Of a DNA stretch of 64,000 bases, positions 47,458-56,011 are shown piece after piece (the stretch's first letter is position 1; every line of letters starts with the position of its first letter). Location of the stretch: NCBI GenBank assembly GCA_016711125.1, contig JADJTQ010000001.1, positions 620,001-684,000 of the forward strand, read 5' to 3'. A model generated the notes under the pieces. The model searched no databases. It had not been told where the DNA came from and was given only the letters and a program-made list of their open reading frames with translations. The stretch is from Saprospiraceae bacterium (lineage in GTDB: Bacteria; Bacteroidota; Bacteroidia; Chitinophagales; Saprospiraceae). Made by a program: the position numbers and the translations under genes.

Positions 47458-47834
47458 TTGAAAAACATTTTACCAAGGGAAGAATTTCTCATAATCATGC
47501 GTCATGATGATGGTAGTAATATTGCCTCCCCGGAGCAAATGCAGAGCTGGATGAAACAGACAATGGAACGGATCGAGTCTATTGCTGGTCAAAATAAGTT
47601 TATGGGAGGCACGGGTCTGCTCTTTGATGGGGGCAGGGTGGTGCATTCCAACAAACTGGTGACTAACGGCCCTTTTGGTTACATTGAGGAAACCATCGGT
47701 GGTTTTATCAAGTGAAAGCCGAGTCGATTGAAGAGGCTGTATCTTTTGCCAAAGGATGTCCGGTTTTATAGGGTGAGGGTAATAGTGTGGCAGTTCGGAG
47801 GATCGCTCCCGATCCAGGTGAACCAGATAATTGA
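47458..47834 (+). pseudogene. YCII-related protein, broken
   Basis: MQSWMKQTMERIESIAGQNK and NGPFGYIEETIGGF are typical of the YCII family. The frame then stops, but after one added T in the run 47703-47706 it continues as VKAESIEEAVSFAKGCPVL. An in-frame TAG (47769-47771) follows, then GEGNSVAVRRI. The two lesions suggest real decay or low sequence quality. The expected partner, an ECF sigma gene, starts 3 bases downstream and is also broken. Confidence 0.75.
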
Positions 47835-47836
47835 AG

Positions 47837-48221
47837 ATGCGTAATGTGAGTAGAGATGATCATCCGCTTGTTACCCATTTATTATTAGTGATGATGCTGG
47901 CAAGAAATGGGAACAAATACTTCATTTATTGGATCAGCGACTACTGATTGATCTTAATCCGGTGGCAGCATTAAACCGGATTTATGTCATGTCGAAAATG
48001 AAGGAAAGCAAAAAGCTATCAGTGAAGCTGCAAAATGGAATCTGCCTGATAATCAATTTTTTCATGCATTAATGTGTGAGTTGTACAAAGGCATCGATAA
48101 TGTACAATCAAGTCATCATTATCAACAAGAGTTGAACAAGTCTAAAACAGATACGGAGAAAAATACACCGAGAAAAAGATTTGAGGAGAAAAGTATCAAT
48201 CCAAAAATTTCTAAGAATTAA
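47837..48221 (+). pseudogene. Internally deleted ECF sigma factor (DUF6596 type)
   Basis: The N-terminal residues MRNVSRDDHPLVTHL jump directly to a C-terminal part: KWEQILHLLDQRLLIDLNPV, ALNRIYVMSKM, then in another frame ISEAAKWNLPDNQFFHALMC and ELYKGIDN. This C-terminal block is typical of DUF6596 sigma factors that neighbour YCII genes. About 300 internal codons are missing, so this is genuine decay, although one homopolymer frameshift is also present. Confidence 0.7.
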
Positions 48222-48394
48222 TCTTTGATGAGACTTTGTATCTCAGGCGAAAATTCAAAAGGTCAGTTAAAAAAAAGCTTTAGCGGACGGACAAGTAATT
48301 TACGCATGGTTTTTCTAAAAATTCATCATTTAGAGAAATACCACGAAATGCTTCATTGAATCATTTAAATATCATGGTTGCGATAAGTCAGTAT

Positions 48395-49924
48395 TTATAT
48401 GTTGTCCGTGACCACTTTGTATGTGGGGTCTTCCATCACATTCACATCGATGATTTCTTCCGCATTCTTCAGGAGTTGACGGCAGTCGCGGCTTAAGTGT
48501 TTAAGGTGCACTTTTTTACCTACCTTTTGGTATCGTTCGGTGATTTTGTTAAGCGCTTCGATGGCTGACATATCGACTACCCGGCTTTCAGCAAAATCAA
48601 TAATGACTTCATCCGGATCATTTAAAACATCAAATTTTTCATTGAAAGTTGATACAGATGCAAAAAATAGAGGTCCATATATTTCATAGTGTTTGATCCC
48701 CTGCTCATCGATACGTTTTCTGGCCCGAATACGCTTGGCATTGTCCCAGGCGAAAACCAAAGCAGCAATGATTACTCCAATGATTACCGCCAGCGCGAGA
48801 TTATGCAGGAGGACGGTCACCAGCGTTACCATGACCATGACAAAAATATCGGACTTCGGCATTTTGTTGAAAGTGCGTAGACTAGCCCACTCAAATGTGC
48901 CTATTGCGACCATGATCATAAGACCGGTGAGGGCAGCCATGGGTACTTTTTCAATAAGACTTGAACCAAACATGACAAAAACGAGTAACATGACTGAGGC
49001 AACGATGCCTGACAGTCTTGCTCTGGCACCATTGCTTACATTAATGAGACTTTGACCAATCATGGCGCAACCACCCATTCCCGAAAATAACCCTGACAGA
49101 ATATTTGCGGTGCCCTGGGCAACCGCCTCTTTATTGCTTCTGCCGCGAGACTCCGTAATTTCATCGACAATATTCAGGGTTAGCAGGCTTTCAATGAGCC
49201 CAACTCCAGCTACAATCACTGCATATGGGAAAACGATACGTAAAGTCTCAAATGTGAAAGGTACTTTGGGTATGTGGAAGGGTGGAAAGCTTCCTTCAAT
49301 CGAGGCGATATCACCCACTGTTTTTGTGTCTATGCCTAAAACGGAAACCAATCCAAATACCGCGAGAATAGCTGCCAGTGAGGCAGGAACAACTTTTGTC
49401 AATTTGGGTAAGCCAAAAATAATCATCATCGTCAGAAGCACCAGGCCCAGGAGGATAAGGAGTGGCGCACCGGCTAGCCATTGGCCGCTGATATCTTTGA
49501 ATTGATCCAGTTGAGACATAAAAATGATGATTGCTAAACCATTCACAAAGCCAAAAATCACCGGATGGGGGACCAGGCGTATGAGTTGCCCTACCCGAAT
49601 AAAACCGGCCAATAATTGAATGATGCCCGCTAGTACCACGGCTGTAAAGACATATTCGACCCCATAGGATTTTGCTAGGACGACTAAAACTACTGCAACT
49701 GCACCGGTAGCTCCGGAGATCATGCCTGGCCTACCACCTAAGAGGGAGGTGACGAGGCCTACGACAAAAGCAGCATAGAGTCCCGTTAACGGAGATAGAC
49801 CGGCGATTAAAGCAAACGCGACTGCTTCAGGTACGAGGGCCAAAGCCACTGTAAGCCCTGATAATACCTCGGTCTTGTAGTCAACCTTTTGTGATAAATC
49901 GAATAAATTGAAATATTTCTTCAT
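48395..49924 (-). CDS. SulP family anion transporter with STAS domain
   Basis: 509 residues. VALALVPEAVAFALIAGLSP at the N-terminus and about 10-12 membrane helices are typical of SulP permeases. The C-terminal STAS domain (about 410-505, EVIIDFAESRVVDMSAIEAL) is present. The family carries sulfate, bicarbonate or other anions, often with sodium or protons. The substrate is not evident. Confidence 0.93.
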   Translation of the reverse strand: MKKYFNLFDLSQKVDYKTEVLSGLTVALALVPEAVAFALIAGLSPLTGLYAAFVVGLVTSLLGGRPGMISGATGAVAVVLVVLAKSYGVEYVFTAVVLAGIIQLLAGFIRVGQLIRLVPHPVIFGFVNGLAIIIFMSQLDQFKDISGQWLAGAPLLILLGLVLLTMMIIFGLPKLTKVVPASLAAILAVFGLVSVLGIDTKTVGDIASIEGSFPPFHIPKVPFTFETLRIVFPYAVIVAGVGLIESLLTLNIVDEITESRGRSNKEAVAQGTANILSGLFSGMGGCAMIGQSLINVSNGARARLSGIVASVMLLVFVMFGSSLIEKVPMAALTGLMIMVAIGTFEWASLRTFNKMPKSDIFVMVMVTLVTVLLHNLALAVIIGVIIAALVFAWDNAKRIRARKRIDEQGIKHYEIYGPLFFASVSTFNEKFDVLNDPDEVIIDFAESRVVDMSAIEALNKITERYQKVGKKVHLKHLSRDCRQLLKNAEEIIDVNVMEDPTYKVVTDNI

Positions 49925-50852
49925 CTAAAACCTTGATAAATAAACAAATAGCACAGGCAAGATGCCAGGTGATGGTGGTCAAGTATAATCATTTGGATGC
50001 TCTACCCGCGAAGAGATTTTATGGAGGACGTTAGCCAGGTAGTGTATCTGAATTTCATAGCGGCTGCGAATATACAGTTATTATAATTACGGTCTTTTTT
50101 CAGCCTGTATTGAGGGATAAGTGAGTCTGATGTGTCCCTATTTTCGGAACCGTGGATTCGCTGAGGTAAGCGCTCAATGAAAACGGAGAAGGTACAGGCA
50201 AGGCATTAGATAAGGGATTCTCACTGACAGATAGGAATTACAAAGGCTTGTGAATTTACAGCGCATAAAGGGATGAGACAGATACAACGCCCAAATTCAT
50301 CATCTCCATCGGCGATATTTGAGACTGGTTCTTTTCACAACCTGTCGACTTAATTGTATTATATAGGCGGGGCGAGGAGCGCACAGATGTAATCCAGGTA
50401 ATGAGGTCACGATCAGAAATATTACAAACGGATACTTCGTAGAAAATTCAGCATTAAAAAATGCAGACTTTTAATAATAACGGTTCTCGCATATTTATAG
50501 TAAGTCGATTTATTCTATTTTTCCCGCTTCAGATTTTTTAAATACGGGTGAAGAATTTGAAGATATAGATTTCTTTCTCGCAACATGAGAGAATAGAATT
50601 TACATTCTGCGGCTTTGATATGAGTAAGAATCCAAAAAAATCTTCATTTTACTGATCAGGGTTTCCCGGTAGCTTTCTTCGTCTCGCCGCATCAGAAATG
50701 ACGATTTACGGATTCAGGATCAAGTTGTGTGGTTCAACACCGGATAGCTGACTGAGGATCACCAAAACAGAAACGGCGTCAAAGGCTATATGTTGGTATA
50801 GTATGAACTTACTTTTTAGTAATCAACACGAGGCGAGTATTTCAACAGCCTC
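49925..50852. other. Long intergenic region, nothing recognised
   Basis: Over 900 bases without a frame longer than about 60 codons or a recognisable motif in either strand by eye. It may hold a decayed gene, regulatory RNA or both promoters; I can support none of these. Confidence 0.4.
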
Positions 50853-51311
50853 CTAGACCCAAAACTCATCCTGCCACTGCTCACAAACTGCATCTCCTGT
50901 TTCATGGAGATCCAATACTTCTAAATATTCTTCGGGGGTAGCCTCCTGAATCACATTAAATAGAATTCGCTCCTCAAACCTGATATGGTTTTCCAGGTCG
51001 TCGGCGATCTGATTTAAAGTGACTACGATATCTTTTTCTTGCTCAACAAGTTGCTTTAAATGGCGATGATCTGAAAGTGCTTTTTGTATATGTTCATGAT
51101 CAGCGCTGAGTAAGGGAAATAAAACCTCTTCCTCCTGTGTAAAATGAGGCAATAAATGCTGCTCCCAGAACCAGTTAACATACCGTTTGATACGTTGCGG
51201 TTCCAGTTTTCGCCTGAACCCCTCCCGGATTTTCCAGGACAATAGCAAACCCTGATGATGCTCACGGCTGAGGGGTTGCAGGCGAATATGACGTTTGATT
51301 GGTTTACGCAT
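50853..51311 (-). CDS. Hemerythrin-like protein
   Basis: About 152 residues. The start at 51311 (MRKPIKRHIRLQPLSREHHQ) overlaps the end of the ric gene by 8 bases; the longer upstream frame reads through ric. Di-iron ligands are suggested by REHHQ, HFTQEEEVLFPLL, DHRHLKQL and HIRFEERILF. It may bind oxygen, NO or iron. Coupling to ric suggests a nitrosative-stress role. Confidence 0.88.
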   Translation of the reverse strand: MRKPIKRHIRLQPLSREHHQGLLLSWKIREGFRRKLEPQRIKRYVNWFWEQHLLPHFTQEEEVLFPLLSADHEHIQKALSDHRHLKQLVEQEKDIVVTLNQIADDLENHIRFEERILFNVIQEATPEEYLEVLDLHETGDAVCEQWQDEFWV

Positions 51312-52030
51312 AGGACAATTCATTTTCCATGGCAATAGCTTTCGGAAATAGAATATTGTTTTCGAGGTGAATGTGCAAATGCAGATCAGATTCAAATTCC
51401 TGTAACATCGCAAAGGCAACCCTATAGGTTGTACAAGCATCAATCGGAGGCGTATATTCACTAGTCAATTCACTGATTTTGCGAAAACGATCTCCTTCAA
51501 TATCATGCTCGCCTTTCATCATGGCCACTGGATTTTCAACCGTACCAAAAAATGGCCGGTCGATATCGGAATGTTCAGATTTTGCCTGCACCATATTTCG
51601 TACATAGGGAAAAAGGATCTTTTCTTCTTTTTCCATGTGATGTGTCAATTCGACCATGCCTTCCGCAAAAAGATTTTCGATTTCTACTAATTCCGGATGT
51701 CGGTCACCATGTACTTTTTTTACTTTTTGTAAAAATGGTTGGATTTGATGACCCTTTTCCCGGACATACCGGTGATGTTTTTTCAATATAATCGGCAAGC
51801 AGATCGATTGGCCAATTCTTATAGTCGATACTGCCATCTCCGGTGGGTTGTACTGCCTGATCAAGATCTTTGATCAATTTGTTCGCGTCTATATTTTTAC
51901 TTAAACATACGTCTCCGATACTCCGATTACCCTTACAGCAAAAATCGATGCCATAAGATTTAAAGACGGAGGCAGTGTGGTAGTCTTCGGCAACTAATTG
52001 GCCGATGATATTGTTTTCTGTAATATTCAT
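51304..52030 (-). pseudogene. ric: RIC/ScdA/YtfE iron-sulfur repair protein, frameshifted
   Basis: The first frame holds the N-terminal DUF542 part (VAEDYHTASVFKSYGIDFCC). The second holds the hemerythrin-like di-iron part (HHRYVREKGHQI, EGMVELTHHMEKEEKILFPY, LHLHIHLENNILFPKA). They meet at a T6 run, 51778-51783 (A6 on the coding strand), where one base fewer restores IEKHHRYV. Intact members repair Fe-S clusters damaged by NO or oxidants. The next upstream gene is an Rrf2 regulator. Confidence 0.88.
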
Positions 52031-52059
52031 GATAAGAAATGATTTATTTTTATTAAATA

Positions 52060-52076
52060 GTCACTATAAAAGTGAC
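52060..52076. promoter_or_regulatory. Inverted repeat upstream of ric
   Basis: GTCAC-7-GTGAC in an AT-rich stretch, 30-46 bases upstream of the ric start. A possible operator or promoter element; the short arms make it tentative. Confidence 0.4.
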
Positions 52077-52110
52077 GGTAATTATCTAGTAATTAAATGT
52101 TGTTTCAAAC

Positions 52111-52545
52111 TCATCGAATAAGAATAGTTTTGCCAGCTCTGAGGCCGATAGCAAGGTCATAAATCGTAGTGGTTTCCAGCATTTCTTTAAGTTGGGATCG
52201 CACTACGACAAACTTATCGTGAATAGGGCAGGGCTGGCTGTCGCTACACTCGCTTAATCCTAATCCGCAACCGTTATAAAGTGCTTCACCATCAATAGCA
52301 AAAACAATCTCGCTCAACCGGATTGTTTTCATTCTCGATAATTCAATAGCAAAACCACCATATGGTCCTGTTTGAGATCTGACGATATCATGTTTAGTCA
52401 GGGCACCAAGGATTTTTGCCGTAAACGCTTCCGGTGACCCGGCATGATTGACTATGTCACCAATCTTTGTGCGATGACCTTCCAATGATTGAGTAGCAAT
52501 ATAGACGATGGCTTTGATGCCATATTCACATGCTTTTGAAAACAT
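52111..52545 (-). CDS. Rrf2 family regulator with three-Cys cluster motif
   Basis: 144 residues. Winged helix (FSKACEYGIKAIVYIA, TKIGDIVNHAGSPEAFTAKI) and three Cys in GCGLGLSECSDSQPC, the layout used for an Fe-S cluster in NsrR/IscR/RsrR-type sensors. It lies directly upstream of ric and hemerythrin on the same strand and probably controls them in response to NO or redox state (inference). Confidence 0.92.
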   Translation of the reverse strand: MFSKACEYGIKAIVYIATQSLEGHRTKIGDIVNHAGSPEAFTAKILGALTKHDIVRSQTGPYGGFAIELSRMKTIRLSEIVFAIDGEALYNGCGLGLSECSDSQPCPIHDKFVVVRSQLKEMLETTTIYDLAIGLRAGKTILIR

Positions 52546-52583
52546 ATTTTAGTACGTTATGATGGCAAAGATAAGATATTTTT

Positions 52584-52611
52584 ATATTTACGACAAATTT
52601 ATCGTAAATAT
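52584..52611. promoter_or_regulatory. Perfect palindromic operator upstream of the Rrf2 gene
   Basis: ATATTTACGA-8-TCGTAAATAT, perfect 10-bp arms, lies 39-66 bases before the Rrf2 start. Size and position fit an autoregulatory Rrf2 binding site. Confidence 0.75.
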
Positions 52612-52794
52612 ATTTTCAAACTTTTGCATCTACCCTTAGATCGCCAATTCTCCTACCAGCGGTTGCAGAGATTTGGCTTATGTCAAGACGACCTTGATCG
52701 GATAGTCCACGTTCTAGCTGGCTGAAGAATAGTATTAAACAGAAGACTTGACATTCTTACGGCCTCTAATCTGATGGAATTTATGACGGGTCGA

Positions 52795-53229
52795 TTAAGG
52801 AATTTTGGCAGCTTGCTGGGCTAATAGTTTCCATTGATCATCTTCCAACCTCCACACCATGAGTATGATAATGTCAAATTGCGGTGTTTGACCCGGTTTA
52901 TCAAAATCACCAATTAGACGATGTCTGACAATTGCATTTTGACCGCTTAAGGTAATTACCTGATCTTTGATCGTGGCGTCGCTAAGCATCGTCCAACCCA
53001 ACATATATTCATCGATAAATCCTTTTTTATCCCTTGCAGTGCCGCTGGAATGCACATAAACCAGATCTTCTGACGCCAGGTTCGCCAGTATCAAACTGTC
53101 AGGATCAATCATCGCCTTTCGTAGGCTTTCGATCGATGCTTTGAGGTGGTCTATCTTGCGAGTCTGACCATAAATATTTTGACTTGCACTGAGGTAGAAC
53201 AAGATAGAAATGGCAATAATTAATTTCAC
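52795..53229 (-). CDS. Secreted DUF4440/SnoaL-like protein
   Basis: 144 residues with a signal peptide (LIIAISILFYLSASQNIYGQ) and an NTF2-like fold (LASEDLVYVHSSGTARDKKG, MVWRLEDDQWKLLAQQ). The family is diverse (enzymes, binding proteins). No substrate is evident. Confidence 0.82.
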   Translation of the reverse strand: MKLIIAISILFYLSASQNIYGQTRKIDHLKASIESLRKAMIDPDSLILANLASEDLVYVHSSGTARDKKGFIDEYMLGWTMLSDATIKDQVITLSGQNAIVRHRLIGDFDKPGQTPQFDIIILMVWRLEDDQWKLLAQQAAKIP

Positions 53230-53265
53230 AGATAAATTGGGATGATACTGAAGTTGCTCATTTTT

Positions 53266-53985
53266 CTAATGCCGGTTTGCCTTATGAAGATTTTCCTTAA
53301 GTGTCTGTAATTCCTTACTTCGCAAATTACGCCATTTTCCTACCGGCAAATCATTTAAGTGAATATTGAGTATTCGGATACGTTTAAGGGTCACCACTTT
53401 ATAGTCCAAAAATTCACACATTCGTCTAATTTGTCGGTTGAGACCCTGAGTTAAAATAATGGAAAATACGAATTTCGATATTTGGTAAACAACAGCTCTT
53501 TCAGTCATAACTCCTAATATAGGAAGCCCTGAGGTCATTCTTCGGATGAAATCTGCGGTAATTGGACGATCTACGGTCACGATATATTCTTTTTCGTGGT
53601 GATTTTCGACCCGCAGAATTTGATTGACAATATCACCGTCATTGGTTAGAAGAATAAGCCCTGAAGATGATTTATCCAATCTTCCGATAGGGAATATGCG
53701 TTGTGGATGTTTAATAAAGTCGATGATGTTGGTTTTGTCGCGGAGATCGGTAGTGCAGGTGATTCCGGGAGGTTTATGGAGGGCGATATAGACCATACCC
53801 GGAGCCGAACGTATCGGTTTGCCATCAACGGTCACCTTGTCTTCTTCAAAAACCCGATTTCCTTTTTGAGCAACTTTACCATTGATTTTTACTCTTCCTG
53901 CTTCGATCCAGGTGTCGGCTTCGCGTCGAGAGCAGATGCCGGTACTGCTGAGAAATTTGTTAAGACTGGTTGAAGGTTTGGTCAT
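53266..53985 (-). CDS. rluF: 23S rRNA pseudouridine synthase, RluF-like
   Basis: 239 residues. The N-terminal S4 domain (LNKFLSSTGICSRREADTWI) is followed by the RsuA-type catalytic domain with the Asp of IGRLDKSSSGLILLTND and GLNRQIRRMCEFLDYKV. The latter motif favours RluF (position 2604) over RluB, but this is not certain. Confidence 0.9.
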   Translation of the reverse strand: MTKPSTSLNKFLSSTGICSRREADTWIEAGRVKINGKVAQKGNRVFEEDKVTVDGKPIRSAPGMVYIALHKPPGITCTTDLRDKTNIIDFIKHPQRIFPIGRLDKSSSGLILLTNDGDIVNQILRVENHHEKEYIVTVDRPITADFIRRMTSGLPILGVMTERAVVYQISKFVFSIILTQGLNRQIRRMCEFLDYKVVTLKRIRILNIHLNDLPVGKWRNLRSKELQTLKENLHKANRH

Positions 53986-54086
53986 TACAAAAGAGCTATG
54001 GAATAAGACCCTGTTAGAAATTGATTATGCCTTTCCAAAGATAGATTTCTCCCATCAGGAAGCATGATTGGTAATTTTGTATTGGA

Positions 54087-54662
54087 CTATGTGATGATTA
54101 CAATGATTGTGGAGATTACTGCCAAGACTAAACCAATCATGAATACATTGTAACATATTCGGATCCGTGAATACTTTTCACCTAAACCTTTACCCATGAA
54201 ATACAAGTCTAGCTTGACAAAGTCTTTGGTTGCCGCCGGATCATTAATGGTTTGCTCAAGGAGTTGCATGTAATCTTTAACCGGCATTTTATAATAATTT
54301 CCGAAAAAGAAAGGGCTGCTTTTTTTTGATTCACCCGAATGAAAGCCCTGCTGTCCCATCCTAATGGGTCGGGTCGTAATCGCAGCCAGAATGATCGTGA
54401 CAATGCAGGTAGAACTCAACAGAATCAAAGGTAGATAGAGATTGTATTGAATGATGATTTCCAGGTTTGATAAAACGATAGGGATCAGAAAAGTAAGCAT
54501 CAGTGAATTCAAACTCAGGAGAATATTGGCCTTATTATCCGCAATATTGGTCAAATCAATGTTGTTTCGATAGACTGTGCGAATCATATTAAAAGAATCT
54601 TTCCGTATCCCGTCTTTGGGTTTCTTGATTAGGGTACGTTCCTCAGGAGCACGTTCTTCCAC
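54087..54662 (-). CDS. Pycsar effector-type membrane protein (PycTM/DUF5706)
   Basis: 191 residues from GTG 54662. NNIDLTNIADNKANILLSLN leads into paired membrane helices, and a last helix lies at the C-terminus. This is the DUF5706 / Pycsar system effector pattern, where cCMP or cUMP triggers membrane damage during phage infection. No pyrimidine cyclase is adjacent; the only cyclase in the window, 44 kb away, looks ATP-specific. Housekeeping-type DUF5706 proteins also occur in Bacteroidota, so a defence role is uncertain. Confidence 0.78.
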   Translation of the reverse strand: MEERAPEERTLIKKPKDGIRKDSFNMIRTVYRNNIDLTNIADNKANILLSLNSLMLTFLIPIVLSNLEIIIQYNLYLPLILLSSTCIVTIILAAITTRPIRMGQQGFHSGESKKSSPFFFGNYYKMPVKDYMQLLEQTINDPAATKDFVKLDLYFMGKGLGEKYSRIRICYNVFMIGLVLAVISTIIVIIT

Positions 54663-54801
54663 GGTGTGTCTGTTGATTAGCTGACATTAAGATAAGTAAA
54701 GTTTCTCAACGTATATTAAATTGATGAGAAGAGGGTTCGGTGGAAGTTGTTTTTTGAAATGTTATCTTTCCTAACTTTATGGAGACCTTAATCAAAGCTA
54801 T

Positions 54802-55905
54802 ATGATTACTGCAGTCTTAATTGTTGTTTTATCCACGGTTCTTCCGCTTAAGCTCTACTATTTTCTTCGGGGTAAACAGTTTGGGGGAAGAATTAGACAA
54901 GAGCACCTAGAGAGATATCGGCAATCCAAACATTGGGAAGGAGATCAATTTCACAACCTTTCAGCCACTACTATCAATATTACTGCGGCTACCATACCGG
55001 GTCTTTTGAAAAAACAATTGACAGGGAGATCCCAGAGAAGTCCCAGTAGACCAATTCCCATCTTACCAATCCATAGTAATTGGACCAATCAGGATAAGCT
55101 ACCCAAGTTTATTTGGTATGGGCATTCTGTATTGTTGATCCAATTGGAAGGTGTGAACTTGTTGATCGATCCGATGTTCGGACCCGATGCCTCGCCGATC
55201 GCACCCATGGCAGTGAGGCGGTTTAGTGAGCACACTTTGGAGGTCATTGAGACCATTCCGCATATTGATGCCATACTCCTGACTCATGATCACTATGATC
55301 ATTTAGACTACGATAGTATCTCGAGATTGAGGGCAAAAGTCGATACCTATTTTGTTGCTTTGGGTGTAGCCCGACACCTGGTGCGGTGGAATATTCCCGA
55401 AAGGCAAATCACCGAGTTTGATTGGTGGGACGAAAAACGATATAACGGAATACGGCTTGTTTTCACCCCATCAAGGCATTTTTCGGGGAGAGGCCCAGTA
55501 GACCGGGCAAAGTCTTTGTGGGGAGGCTGGGTTTTTCAGACCAACGAGCATCGTATCTATTGGGGCGGAGATGGAGGTTATGATACTCACTTTATGGAAG
55601 TCGGTAGGAGATATGGTCCTTTTGACTGGTCCTTTATGGAATGTGGGCAATACAATGAAATGTGGCATCAGATCCACATGGTGCCCGAAGAGAGTGTGCA
55701 AGCTGCTGTGGATGCTGGCACTAAAACCGCTATCCCGGTGCATTGGGGTGCCTTTACTTTGGCCATGCATCATTGGCAAGATCCGATTATCCGATTTGTG
55801 AGAGAAGCTCGCAAGTTAGACCAAAAAATCTGTTGCCCCCATCCAGGTCAGATTGTGACAATGGGGGATGTGTTTTCTGAACCATGGTGGCGGGAATATG
55901 GATAG
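54802..55905 (+). CDS. MBL-fold metallohydrolase, NAPE-PLD/UlaG-like
   Basis: 367 residues with an N-terminal hydrophobic segment (TAVLIVVLSTVLPLKLYYF). The metal-binding motif is LLTHDHYDHLD, preceded by FIWYGHSVLLIQLEG and followed by a SRHFSGRG segment and VHWGAFTLAMHHW, typical of the N-acyl-phosphatidylethanolamine phospholipase D-like branch. It may cleave phospholipid head groups, which would fit the phosphatidylcholine genes nearby (inference). Confidence 0.88.
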   Translation: MITAVLIVVLSTVLPLKLYYFLRGKQFGGRIRQEHLERYRQSKHWEGDQFHNLSATTINITAATIPGLLKKQLTGRSQRSPSRPIPILPIHSNWTNQDKLPKFIWYGHSVLLIQLEGVNLLIDPMFGPDASPIAPMAVRRFSEHTLEVIETIPHIDAILLTHDHYDHLDYDSISRLRAKVDTYFVALGVARHLVRWNIPERQITEFDWWDEKRYNGIRLVFTPSRHFSGRGPVDRAKSLWGGWVFQTNEHRIYWGGDGGYDTHFMEVGRRYGPFDWSFMECGQYNEMWHQIHMVPEESVQAAVDAGTKTAIPVHWGAFTLAMHHWQDPIIRFVREARKLDQKICCPHPGQIVTMGDVFSEPWWREYG

Positions 55906-56011
55906 TTATTATCGAAATGGCATTTAATCATCAAGAATGCACATGATTTTCATGCTATCTCGGGAGATAGCATGCAGATTAAATGTCTTATCTTCCTATA
56001 CTTGAATGATT

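Noticed and set aside
2907..47771. Amber (TAG) recoding, from two in-frame TAG codons at 2907 and 47769
   Set aside because: TAG ends several intact genes here (for example the M19 dipeptidase, ccoP and ccoG), so TAG is an ordinary stop.
9163..54662. A Pycsar defence pair made of the cyclase at 9163 and the effector at 54087
   Set aside because: The cyclase carries the Lys/Asp pair for ATP and the genes are 44 kb apart; Pycsar genes are adjacent and use pyrimidine nucleotides.
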